Positions 24,608-32,584 of a DNA stretch of 44,107 nt are shown in pieces. Made by a program: the position numbers and the translations under genes. The notes under the pieces were generated by a model. It saw nothing but the letters and a program-made list of their open reading frames with translations. It was not told the DNA's origin and did not search any database. Source of the DNA: an uncultured Bacteroidales bacterium (GTDB lineage: Bacteria; Bacteroidota; Bacteroidia; Bacteroidales; Muribaculaceae); the NCBI GenBank assembly GCA_902772455.1, contig CACYAW010000008.1, positions 1-44,107 on the forward strand. Direction: 5' to 3'. The first letter of the stretch is position 1; every line of letters begins with the position of its first letter.

Positions 24608-26470
24608 TTACTGATTATTCTCTTTGTCTTGCCCGGTGCCGGTGGCAGGCTCTGGCTGTTCAGTCAGGGCATTGATGATTGCTTGGGCTTTAGCTGGGCC
24701 GATAACGGCTGCAAGTTCTTCTTCGCTGGCCTCGCGGATGCGTTTGACCGACTTGAACTGCTTGAGCAGCGTCGTGCGTGTCTTGGGGCCAATGCCAGGC
24801 ACGTTGTCAAGAGCGCTGCGCACCTGCCCCTTGCTGCGTTGCTTGCGGTGGAAGGTGATGGCAAAGCGGTGTGCTTCGTCCCTCAGGCGCTGGATGACGT
24901 GCAGTGTCTCGCTGTTCTTGTCGATGTACAATGGAATACTGTCGCCAGGGAAATAAACCTCGTTGAGGCGCTTGGCAATGCCCACAACGGCCATTTGGCC
25001 TTGCAGGCCGATGCTTTCGAGCGCTTCGAGCGACGAGGTCACCTGACCCTTGCCTCCATCGACAATCAACAGCTGCGGGAGCTCTTGACCTTCCTGCATC
25101 AAGCGGCTGTAACGGCGGATGATGACTTCACGCATTGATGCGAAGTCGTCACTCCCTTCTACCGTCTTGATGTTGAAGTGCCGGTATTCTTTCTTTGAAG
25201 GCTTGGCATTGCGGAAAACCACACAAGAGGCAACAGGGCTTGATCCGCTGATGTTGCTGTTGTCAAAGCACTCCACATGCCGCGGCAGCACCGCCATGCG
25301 CAGGTCGCGCTGCATCGTGGTCAGCGTGCGTGTCATGCGTTGCTCTGGATTGAGTTTTTCCATGGCGCGCAAGCGGTCGGTACGCTTTTGGATGGCGTTC
25401 TTGACGGCGATGTCAAGCAGGTGTTTCTTGTCACCCCGTTTGGGTATGGTGAACGTGATGCCCTCAAACTCTACATCGGGCAGGACGTTGACGATGACCT
25501 CGTTGACACGGTCCCGCTGGTAGGTCTCGGAAAAGCGCTGCCGCACCTCGGCAAAGGCCATCGACATGATTTCGTCATCGGTCTCATCGCCGGTCGAGAG
25601 ACGGTATTCCAAGGTGATGGACTGCACCACTGCCCCACCCCGCATGTGCATGAAGTTGACCCATGCCGCGTCATCGTCACGCAGCATTCCCAAGACGTCG
25701 ATATTGTGGATACTGGGACTCACAATGACCGAACGGCGCCGCACATGCTCCAACAGTTTGTAACGCCGCTTCACGGCTTCGGCTTCTTCAAACCTCAGTT
25801 CACTGGCCAGTTGCTGCATCTGCTCCACCAGCAGATCCATCAACTGGTGGGTATCGCCATTAAGAATCTGGCGGATCTCGCTGATATAACCGCCATATTG
25901 TTCAGCGCTGACGAGGCCTTTGCAGCAACCTTCACACCTGTGGATGTGGTATTGCAGGCACAAGCGGTGCTTGTCCGCTTCGATTGTTTCACGTGAAACA
26001 TGCAGGCGGCATGTGCGCAGCGGGTAAATCTGGCGGATAGTATCGATGAGCACCTTGGCGACTTCAACTTTGGGGTACGGGCCGTAGAACCGCTCGCCCT
26101 TGGCGCGTGCCTCGCGGGTGATATAAACCCGTGGATACAGGTCTCCCGTGATGCATATCCAAGGATAACTCTTGTCGTCCTTGAGAAGGACGTTGTAGCG
26201 GGGCTGGAATTCCTTGATAAGGGCATTTTCCAGATCAAGGGCCTCTTCCTCTGTGTTGACGACGGTGTACTCTAGGTCGGCGATGTTACGCACAAGCATG
26301 GTCGTGCGCAACGAGGCGTGTTCCCTGTTAAAGTAGGAATTGACCCGTCTCTTGAGGTTTTTTGCTTTACCGACGTAGATGATGGTGCCCTCCCGATTGC
26401 GGTAGCGGTAAACGCCAGGCTCATCGGGAAGCAGCGATAGCTTCAACTTCAAGTCGTCGGTCATCGTCAA
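24608..26470 (-). CDS. uvrC: UvrABC excinuclease subunit C
   Basis: Nucleotide-excision repair endonuclease of 620 residues, which cuts both sides of a DNA lesion marked by UvrAB. In order: GIY-YIG domain with GVYRYRNREGTIIYVGKAKNLKRRV (about 18-45), a UVR helix pair near 210-240 (LASELRFEEAEAVKRRYKLLEHV), the RNase H-like endonuclease domain (VECFDNSNISGSSPVAS; LLIVDGGKGQ), and C-terminal helix-hairpin-helix motifs (LDNVPGIGPKTRTTLLKQFKSVKRIREAS). The length matches the family (about 610). A perfect parS-type palindrome is embedded in the codons for VSRET. The gene sits between apt and nadK on the same strand. Confidence 0.97.
   Translation of the reverse strand: MTMTDDLKLKLSLLPDEPGVYRYRNREGTIIYVGKAKNLKRRVNSYFNREHASLRTTMLVRNIADLEYTVVNTEEEALDLENALIKEFQPRYNVLLKDDKSYPWICITGDLYPRVYITREARAKGERFYGPYPKVEVAKVLIDTIRQIYPLRTCRLHVSRETIEADKHRLCLQYHIHRCEGCCKGLVSAEQYGGYISEIRQILNGDTHQLMDLLVEQMQQLASELRFEEAEAVKRRYKLLEHVRRRSVIVSPSIHNIDVLGMLRDDDAAWVNFMHMRGGAVVQSITLEYRLSTGDETDDEIMSMAFAEVRQRFSETYQRDRVNEVIVNVLPDVEFEGITFTIPKRGDKKHLLDIAVKNAIQKRTDRLRAMEKLNPEQRMTRTLTTMQRDLRMAVLPRHVECFDNSNISGSSPVASCVVFRNAKPSKKEYRHFNIKTVEGSDDFASMREVIIRRYSRLMQEGQELPQLLIVDGGKGQVTSSLEALESIGLQGQMAVVGIAKRLNEVYFPGDSIPLYIDKNSETLHVIQRLRDEAHRFAITFHRKQRSKGQVRSALDNVPGIGPKTRTTLLKQFKSVKRIREASEEELAAVIGPAKAQAIINALTEQPEPATGTGQDKENNQ
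25985..26000. other. parS-type centromere site 1 (inside uvrC)
   Basis: TGTTTCACGTGAAACA is a perfect 16-bp palindrome and matches the ParB (Spo0J)-binding parS consensus. Such sites nucleate ParB spreading for chromosome segregation and lie near the replication origin in many bacteria. Here it lies within codons of uvrC. Confidence 0.85.
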
Positions 26471-26494
26471 CTGATGTGTGTCCCGTCAACTGTG

Positions 26495-27028
26495 TCAGAA
26501 GGTGAACAGCGAGGTTACCTCCACATCTTTAGGGAAGACGTCACGTCCGTGCAGGTCGGCCAGGTCACAGATAAAGTTGATATAAATCTTCTTGGGATTC
26601 ATCGACTTCACCAGTTCATATGCAGCGAGCATGGTGCCTCCAGTGGCAAGGAGATCGTCATGGATTACAACCACGTCATCGGGTGTGATGGCGTCCTTGT
26701 GGATCTCGATGGTGTCGGTGCCATATTCCTTGGTATAGGATTTCTGGATGACTTCGGCGGGCAATTTGCCGGGCTTGCGCAGGGGTACGAAACCGGCATT
26801 CAGCTGGGTGGCGAGGATAGCGCCACCGATAAAGCCTCGCGCCTCAATGCCCACGACGCGGGTCACGCCTTTGTCGCGGTAAAGGTCGGCCATGGCACGC
26901 GTCATGATCTGTAAGGCTTCAGTGTCCTTAAAAGCGGTGGTCAGGTCCTTAAACTGGATGCCTGGAACAGGAAAGTCCGGAATGTTGCGGACCACGCTTT
27001 TTACTTTTTCTAATTCTTGTTTATTCAT
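26495..27028 (-). CDS. apt: Adenine phosphoribosyltransferase
   Basis: Cytoplasmic purine-salvage enzyme of 177 residues that makes AMP from adenine and PRPP. The PRPP-binding motif VVVIHDDLLATGGTM is at about 119-133. The adenine-side segment GIEARGFIGGAILA (60-73) and the flexible loop with RKPGKLPAEVIQKSYTKEYGTD are typical. It begins 44 bases after the mnmG stop, with a parS site in between, and 24 bases before the uvrC start. Confidence 0.96.
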   Translation of the reverse strand: MNKQELEKVKSVVRNIPDFPVPGIQFKDLTTAFKDTEALQIMTRAMADLYRDKGVTRVVGIEARGFIGGAILATQLNAGFVPLRKPGKLPAEVIQKSYTKEYGTDTIEIHKDAITPDDVVVIHDDLLATGGTMLAAYELVKSMNPKKIYINFICDLADLHGRDVFPKDVEVTSLFTF

Positions 27029-27054
27029 TGTAAATCAGTATGTTAAGTTAATAT

Positions 27055-27070
27055 TGTTTCACGTGGAACA
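27055..27070. other. parS-type centromere site 2 (mnmG-apt gap)
   Basis: TGTTTCACGTGGAACA, whose reverse complement TGTTCCACGTGAAACA is the well-known Bacillus-type parS sequence. It lies 1.07 kb from the first site, directly after the mnmG stop. Confidence 0.85.
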
Positions 27071-27071
27071 A

Positions 27072-28949
27072 TTATCTGCCCAGCAGGGCTAACAGGATAT
27101 TGATATCGCTAGGCGAGACTCCTGGGATGCGTGACGCCTGCCCAACGGTCTCGGGATCGATGGCTTGTAGTTTTTGCCGGGCCTCGGTGGAAATTTGATG
27201 GATTTGCGTGTAATCGAATTTTCCCTTCAAGGTCACGTTGTCAAGGCGTGAAACCCGGTCGGCAATCAAACTCTCGCGTTCAATGTAGCCTTTATACTTG
27301 ATGGCTATCTCTGCGGCCTCGATAATCTCTTCCTGGCGGTCGTTTTCCAGATTGTCGAGCTGCTCACGCAATTCGGGGAGCGCCGTGGCTAGCATGTCCA
27401 TGTTGAGCTGCGGCCTCAGCAACAAGTCGTGCAGGCGTTGCCCTTGGGTGAGCGGTTGCGCGTTGTTGGCCTCCAGCATGGGATTGATGACAGCGGCTTT
27501 GACGGTGAATTGTCGGCAAAAGGCGGTCAGTTCATCCATCTGTTTGCGCTTGGAGCACATCAGGTCATATCTCTCACGGGAGGCAAGGCCCAAACGGTAA
27601 CTTTTTTCGGTGAGGCGCATGTCGGCATCATCTTGCCGCAGCAGGATGCGGTGCTCGGCACGTGAGGTGAACATGCGGTAGGGCTCGTCCACTCCACAGG
27701 TCACAAGGTCGTCGATGAGCACTCCGATATAGGCCTCGTTGCGGGCGAGTGTGAAGGGCTCTCCACCCGTGACGTTCTGGTGGGCATTGATGCCGGCGAT
27801 AAGTCCTTGTCCGGCGGCTTCTTCATATCCCGTTGTGCCGTTTACCTGCCCGGCGAGGAAGAGGTTCTTGACGAGTTTTGACTCCAGCGTGTGATAAAGC
27901 TGCGTGGGGTCAAAGAAGTCATACTCGATGGCATAACCAGGACGGAATGCGTGCACATCGCGCAGGGCAGGAATGTGGCGTAATGCCTCGATCTGGACAT
28001 CCCAGGGTAGTGAGGACGAGAAGCCGTTGAGGTACATCTCATGGGTGGTGGCACCTTCGGGCTCGATAAAGAGCTGATGAGAGGTCTTGTCGGCAAAAGT
28101 GACGATTTTTGTCTCGATACTGGGGCAATAACGGGGACCGATGCTGGTGATTTGACCATTGTAGAGGGGGGATTGGGGAAGCCCCTTGCGCAACACCTCA
28201 TGGACCTCGTCATTGGTATGAACGATCCAGCAAGGACGTTGTGGCAACCGTGAACCGATGCCGGGCAGAAATGAGAAATGATGAAAATCATGCTCTCCGT
28301 CCTGTCTGATGCATTGTGAAAAGTCAATGGAACGCTCGTCAAGGCGTGGCGGAGTTCCCGTTTTCATGCGGCCAACAGTGAATCCGAGCTGCGCCAGCTG
28401 GTCGGTGATGCCTCGTGCGGGAGGCTCTGAAACGCGTCCGCCTGGTGTCTGCACCTTTCCCACATGCATCAATCCGTTAAGGAATGTGCCTGCAGTGAGG
28501 ATGACGGCTTTGGCTGTAAAAGTCAGTCCCAGGACGGTCTTGACACCTGTCACTACCCCACCCTTGATGACGAATTCATTGACTGAATCTTGCCACATGA
28601 ACAGGTTTGGCGTGTTTTCCAGCACCTCTCTCCACTCCAGGATGAACTGCTGGCGGTCACTTTGGGAACGGGGGCTCCACATGGCAGGACCTTTACTGCG
28701 GTTGAGCATTCTGAACTGGATGCTGCTGCGGTCCGTGACGATACCCATTTGTCCGCCCATGGCGTCAATTTCACGCACAATTTGCCCCTTAGCGATGCCT
28801 CCAACGGCAGGATTGCAGCTCATTTGAGCAATTTTGTTCATGTCGATAGTGATGAGCAGCGTGCGTGAACCCAACCGGGCAGCCGCGCTGGCTGCCTCGC
28901 AACCGGCATGGCCGGCTCCCACCACGATGACATCATAGTCGTTTCTCAT
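27072..28949 (-). CDS. mnmG: tRNA uridine-5-carboxymethylaminomethyl modification enzyme MnmG (GidA)
   Basis: Large subunit (625 residues) of the MnmE/MnmG complex that modifies U34 of certain tRNAs. FAD-binding motif VVGAGHAGCEAASAAARLG begins at residue 9. Further signatures are SCNPAVGGIAKGQIVREIDAMGG, PARGITDQLAQLGFTVGRMKTGTPPRLDERSID and GQVNGTTGYEEAAGQGLIAGINA. The C-terminal MnmE/tRNA-binding domain contains DYTQIHQIS and GVSPSDINILLALL. The length is standard. Its ATG overlaps the ybeY stop by 4 bases, giving translational coupling. Nearness to parS sites agrees with its usual origin-proximal position. Confidence 0.97.
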   Translation of the reverse strand: MRNDYDVIVVGAGHAGCEAASAAARLGSRTLLITIDMNKIAQMSCNPAVGGIAKGQIVREIDAMGGQMGIVTDRSSIQFRMLNRSKGPAMWSPRSQSDRQQFILEWREVLENTPNLFMWQDSVNEFVIKGGVVTGVKTVLGLTFTAKAVILTAGTFLNGLMHVGKVQTPGGRVSEPPARGITDQLAQLGFTVGRMKTGTPPRLDERSIDFSQCIRQDGEHDFHHFSFLPGIGSRLPQRPCWIVHTNDEVHEVLRKGLPQSPLYNGQITSIGPRYCPSIETKIVTFADKTSHQLFIEPEGATTHEMYLNGFSSSLPWDVQIEALRHIPALRDVHAFRPGYAIEYDFFDPTQLYHTLESKLVKNLFLAGQVNGTTGYEEAAGQGLIAGINAHQNVTGGEPFTLARNEAYIGVLIDDLVTCGVDEPYRMFTSRAEHRILLRQDDADMRLTEKSYRLGLASRERYDLMCSKRKQMDELTAFCRQFTVKAAVINPMLEANNAQPLTQGQRLHDLLLRPQLNMDMLATALPELREQLDNLENDRQEEIIEAAEIAIKYKGYIERESLIADRVSRLDNVTLKGKFDYTQIHQISTEARQKLQAIDPETVGQASRIPGVSPSDINILLALLGR

Positions 28950-29386
28950 GCCTGAAATACGTTTTTGGGCAGTATGGCCAATGCTTCGTTTTCGTGTTGC
29001 TCCATGATCTCACGCTCGCCTTCACCCTTGTCGTTGATGCCGCACAGATGGAGCACGCCATGAATGATGACGCGCATGAGCTCATTCTCGTATGGCACAC
29101 CCAGCATGTCGGCATTGCTTTTCACGGTGTCGAGCGAGATGACCATATCACCCGCGATGTGGCGGGAGTTAGTGTAGTCAAACGTGATAATGTCTGTGTA
29201 ATAGTCATGCCCAAGAAATTCGCGGTTGGTGGCAAGGATGTATTCGTCATCGCAAAAGACATAGGTCAGGCATCCAACGCGCTGGCCATGATGTTGTGCT
29301 ACCTGCACAATCCAGTCCTGCACGGCCTGATGGTTCAAGCGGGGCATCTGGACATCGCCTTGAGTCATGTAATTGATTTCGGTCAT
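28946..29386 (-). CDS. ybeY: Endoribonuclease YbeY (16S rRNA maturation)
   Basis: Metal-dependent RNase of 146 residues that acts in 16S rRNA 3' maturation and ribosome quality control. The start is the ATG at 29386 (MTEINYMTQG); a GTG further up crosses the promoter. The metal motif HGVLHLCGIND carries His109 and His113, and the third ligand position, His124 in the E. coli enzyme, is Asp119 here. From memory this substitution is common in Bacteroidota, so activity is probably kept. FDY and AGDMVISLDTV segments fit the family. It is the first gene of the leftward ybeY-mnmG-apt-uvrC-nadK run. Confidence 0.93.
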   Translation of the reverse strand: MTEINYMTQGDVQMPRLNHQAVQDWIVQVAQHHGQRVGCLTYVFCDDEYILATNREFLGHDYYTDIITFDYTNSRHIAGDMVISLDTVKSNADMLGVPYENELMRVIIHGVLHLCGINDKGEGEREIMEQHENEALAILPKNVFQA

Positions 29387-29414
29387 ATCGGGTTGAGTTT
29401 TGAAAAGCGGGACA

Positions 29415-29422
29415 CAAAGATA
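29415..29422 (-). promoter_or_regulatory. -7 element of the ybeY-nadK operon
   Basis: TATCTTTG on the minus strand, 28 bases before the ybeY ATG, with a possible TTG at about the -33 position (29443-29441). Confidence 0.6.
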
Positions 29423-29671
29423 ACACATTATTTTTATAAACAAGCATATTTGGGCAAGTTTTGAACGCTTGTTTTCATGCGATATGGTTGTTGGACCGCT
29501 GTAATGCGCTAATTGTGCCACTGATCCCCCCTACCCGATTTTCTGAACCTTTGGCAAAAAACGCTAATTGCATGAAAAACAGCTCAAAATCGCGTTTTGA
29601 CCGCTTGAGATTTCAAAATTTGCCTTTACTCGTGTGATTGTGCGTGTTTTTTTGATTATTTTGGCATGAAA

Positions 29672-29703
29672 TTTGCATGGATAACAATAAATAACTATCT
29701 TTG
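29672..29703 (+). promoter_or_regulatory. Promoter of the nfeD-SPFH pair
   Basis: TTTG at 29672-29675 and TATCTTTG at 29696-29703 are exactly 20 bases apart. The leader is about 60 bases. The rest of the divergent ybeY/nfeD spacer shows no gene. Confidence 0.75.
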
Positions 29704-29771
29704 TGGAGACCTTACTCCTCTTCTGCTAGGATACGTCTATGAATTGAGTTAACCGTTAAAAATGATAAGTT

Positions 29772-30221
29772 ATGATCGAGTATTTCACATCCAACCTCTG
29801 GCTCATCTGGGTAATCATTTCCATTGTGTGCCTAATCCTTGAATTATCCTCAGGCGATTTCTTCATTTTGTGTTTCGCTATTGGCGCAGCTGTTTCGGCC
29901 ATCATTGCCGGTTGTGGCGCATCACTCACTTGGCATATTATCATTTTTGCTATCGTTTCGGCTTTAAGCCTTCTGCTTGTTAGGCCTGCGCTCATCAAGA
30001 AGCTTCACAAGCCCAACCGCGAGCGTCTCAGCAACGCCGAGGCTATGATTGGCCAGGAAGGACGCGTTAGCGAAGACATCGTTGCCGGCGGATATGGACG
30101 TGTTGCCATTGATGGCGATGACTGGAAGGCACGCAGTGCCGACGGTAGTGCTATCGCTCAGGGCGCCCGCGTTCGCGTCGTCAAGATGGACAGCATCATC
30201 GTCACCGTTGAACCTGTCTGA
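29772..30221 (+). CDS. NfeD-like membrane protein
   Basis: Protein of 149 residues with two or three membrane helices (about 8-25, 30-48, 54-70) followed by a soluble OB-fold domain of the NfeD type (MIGQEGRVSEDIVAGGYGRVAIDGDDWKARSADGSAIAQGARVRVVKMDSIIVTVEP). It is the short NfeD1b-like form without the protease domain. It is encoded 77 bases before an SPFH gene, the usual partner: NfeD and SPFH proteins assemble in membrane microdomains linked to membrane-protein quality control and stress. Confidence 0.92.
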   Translation: MIEYFTSNLWLIWVIISIVCLILELSSGDFFILCFAIGAAVSAIIAGCGASLTWHIIIFAIVSALSLLLVRPALIKKLHKPNRERLSNAEAMIGQEGRVSEDIVAGGYGRVAIDGDDWKARSADGSAIAQGARVRVVKMDSIIVTVEPV

Positions 30222-30298
30222 CTCCAGCTGTCAAACTTAAAGAATATGGTGTTTTACTGACTAGATACAAAGAATTATCAACTTAAAACTATAGAATT

Positions 30299-31267
30299 AT
30301 GCCATCCACATTAACAATTTTTCTGATCGTCGTTATTCTGTTGGCCCTCATTCTGGTAAAGAATAGCCTTGTAATCATCCCGCAGAGCGAGACCAAGATT
30401 ATCGAACGCCTGGGTAAATATTATGCCACTCTCAAGCCCGGTATCAATATTATTATCCCGTTCATCGACCGCGCCAAGAGCATTGTGGCCTATGAACACG
30501 GCCGTTACCGCACCACCAATGTCATCGACCTGCGCGAGCAAGTGTATGACTTCGACAAGCAGAACGTGATTACCAAGGATAACGTAATGACGCAGATCAA
30601 TGCACTGCTTTATTTCCAGATTATGGATCCCTTCAAGGCTGTGTATGAAATCAATAACTTGCCCAACGCTATCGAGAAACTGACCCAGACCACCTTGCGT
30701 AACATCATCGGTGAACTGGAACTGGACCAGACGCTTACCTCGCGTGACACCATCAACTCCAAACTGCGTGCCGTGCTTGACGACGCTACTAACAAGTGGG
30801 GTATCAAGGTCAACCGCGTTGAGCTGCAGGATATCCAGCCGCCTCAAACCGTACTCCAGGCTATGGAGAAGCAGATGCAGGCCGAGCGTAACAAGCGTGC
30901 CACCATTCTTACCAGCGAAGGTCAGAAACAAGCCGCCATTCTTCAGTCCGAGGGTCAAAAGACCGCACGCATCAACCAGGCCGAGGCCGACAAACAGACC
31001 GAAATCCTGCGCGCCGAGGGTGAGGCACAGGCCCGTATCCGTAAAGCCGAGGCCGAAGCTGTAGCCATCGATAAGATCACGCAGGCTGTGGGCAAGAGCA
31101 CCAATCCCGCCAATTACCTGCTGGCCCAGAAGTACATCCAGATGCTCGATACTGTTGCTAGCGGTGACAAGACCAAGACCGTTTACCTGCCTTATGAGGC
31201 TACCAACCTGTTAGGCTCCATTGGAGGCATCAAGGAGCTGTTCACAGGCGAAGCACAAAAGGAATGA
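30299..31267 (+). CDS. SPFH/Band 7 membrane protein (QmcA/stomatin-like)
   Basis: Protein of 322 residues with one N-terminal membrane helix (about 4-22), the SPFH domain (VIIPQSETKIIERLGKYYATLKPGINIIIPFIDR ... GELELDQTLTSRDTIN), a long Ala/Glu/Lys/Gln-rich coiled coil (about 190-262, with repeated ILTSEGQKQAAILQSEGQK units) and a conserved end (NPANYLLAQKYIQMLDTVASGDKTKTVYLPYE). This is the paraslipin/QmcA type. It oligomerises into membrane platforms and usually pairs with NfeD, as here. A terminator hairpin follows. Confidence 0.93.
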   Translation: MPSTLTIFLIVVILLALILVKNSLVIIPQSETKIIERLGKYYATLKPGINIIIPFIDRAKSIVAYEHGRYRTTNVIDLREQVYDFDKQNVITKDNVMTQINALLYFQIMDPFKAVYEINNLPNAIEKLTQTTLRNIIGELELDQTLTSRDTINSKLRAVLDDATNKWGIKVNRVELQDIQPPQTVLQAMEKQMQAERNKRATILTSEGQKQAAILQSEGQKTARINQAEADKQTEILRAEGEAQARIRKAEAEAVAIDKITQAVGKSTNPANYLLAQKYIQMLDTVASGDKTKTVYLPYEATNLLGSIGGIKELFTGEAQKE

Positions 31268-31307
31268 TAGAGTAGGGGAGTGGTCCCCCATCTGTCTAAA
31301 AGACTAT

Positions 31308-31342
31308 CAAGGCACGATCGCTTTATTGCCGGTCGTGCCTTG
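31308..31342. terminator. Hairpin after the SPFH gene
   Basis: CAAGGCACGA and TCGTGCCTTG make a perfect 10-bp stem with a 15-base loop, between convergent genes. Confidence 0.85.
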
Positions 31343-31362
31343 TTCTGTGTTTGACAACGGTT

Positions 31363-32466
31363 TCACTGTTGCTGTTGTTGTCTCCAGACTCCAGGGGTGC
31401 AGCCCTCATGAGTCTTGAATGCCGAGATAAATTGCGCCTTGTTAGAGAATCCTGCCCTTGCGGCTACCATGTCGATTGTAATGGACGTTGTGACAAGCAG
31501 TTGCTTGGCATAATTGATTCGTAGCCGGGCAATCCAGCTCTTGAAATTGCAGCCGTAGTGTGTGTTGATATATTGCGACAGATAGACAATGTTGGTTGAC
31601 ATTTCCTGAGCGGCTTGCGTCATTGTGATTCCCGACATGCGGTAGCCTCCGTTCTCTACCCATTGCTTCACCTTGGGGGATAAGTCGCCATGTATAGAGG
31701 CTTGATTGGGTTGTTCATTTAGCTGTGTTTGTTCACTTATGTTATTGATTGACAGTGTATTAAAGTTTATTATAGTGTTAATGAACGAGACAAACAAGTA
31801 TCCCCATACCAGCAGCATAGCCAGGTGATAGATTGCCTTGTATTGTTGCGCCAATACAACCGAGAGCATATACAGGGCAGCGCTAATGCTCAGCACGATA
31901 ATGATGTTCACGCTCATGTTCAGAACATTCCAGCGCCTTCCTTCTTCGCTATCTGGTTCAGGATGTGAGTCGCTAAGCGTCTTATAATTGTAGAAGAAGA
32001 CGATGTTCACGCGGACTAACTCAAAGAAAAACAGACCGATAGAAATGACTAATATGATTCGGGAGAGGGTGGGGGATCGCGTTATCGAGGTCCACAAGAG
32101 GGTCATGTATGCCAGAAATGTGGTGAAGATGATGAATTGGCGAACTCTTGTCAGTTTGATGGGCCCGGTAAGCGGGACAAAGGCTAAATAAAACAGTAAG
32201 AATCCGGTAGTCACCAGCGTGACGTTTAGTGCTGATTCGGCAAGAGGATTGGTCTCGCTCAGCTGCATTGACCACTGCAGGGCCGCAGTGCCCCCGACAA
32301 GCAACAGGACTATGGAAAAGGCCAGTTTCAACTTTTTTAGATAGGGAGAACTAGAGACTTTTGCGTTGCCTGCGCATAGTAGCACAAGTCCAAAAGTTGT
32401 CGTAACAGCCATTGAACATATCAGTGAGATGTCATATAAAGTGTTAGATAACATATTGTTTGGCAT
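31363..32466 (-). CDS. Membrane-anchored AraC-type regulator 1
   Basis: Protein of 367 residues with about six hydrophobic helices in the first 250 residues and a C-terminal AraC/XylS double helix-turn-helix (GITMTQAAQEMSTNIVYLSQYINTHYGCNFKSWIARLRINYAKQLL, then ITIDMVAARAGFSNKAQFISAFKTHEGCTPGVWR), ending in five Gln. It is anchored in the membrane and may sense the envelope or a lipid while binding DNA. The ATG at 32466 was chosen because TATTTTTG lies 11 bases upstream; a longer frame to 32601 crosses both divergent promoters. Its paralogue faces away across 118 bases. Confidence 0.88.
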   Translation of the reverse strand: MPNNMLSNTLYDISLICSMAVTTTFGLVLLCAGNAKVSSSPYLKKLKLAFSIVLLLVGGTAALQWSMQLSETNPLAESALNVTLVTTGFLLFYLAFVPLTGPIKLTRVRQFIIFTTFLAYMTLLWTSITRSPTLSRIILVISIGLFFFELVRVNIVFFYNYKTLSDSHPEPDSEEGRRWNVLNMSVNIIIVLSISAALYMLSVVLAQQYKAIYHLAMLLVWGYLFVSFINTIINFNTLSINNISEQTQLNEQPNQASIHGDLSPKVKQWVENGGYRMSGITMTQAAQEMSTNIVYLSQYINTHYGCNFKSWIARLRINYAKQLLVTTSITIDMVAARAGFSNKAQFISAFKTHEGCTPGVWRQQQQQ

Positions 32467-32477
32467 AAATAGTTGCG

Positions 32478-32485
32478 CAAAAATA
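32478..32485 (-). promoter_or_regulatory. -7 element for AraC regulator 1
   Basis: TATTTTTG on the minus strand, 11 bases before the ATG at 32466. Confidence 0.6.
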
Positions 32486-32557
32486 AAACAAATCAAGAAA
32501 ATATGCGAATCTTTTAGCAAAAGGGCACCAAATAAACGGATAACTGTGTTTTTTTTG

Positions 32558-32565
32558 TATTTTTG
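32558..32565 (+). promoter_or_regulatory. -7 element for AraC regulator 2
   Basis: TATTTTTG on the plus strand, 19 bases before the ATG at 32585. The two -7 elements of the divergent pair are 72 bases apart, so one bound regulator could affect both. Confidence 0.6.
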
Positions 32566-32584
32566 CACCCGCTTCATAACGGAA

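Noticed and set aside
32366-32584. Upstream extension of AraC regulator 2 by 73 codons
   Set aside because: It would run through the start of the divergent gene and both promoters; MDFITIEYY at 32585 fits the membrane-helix start.
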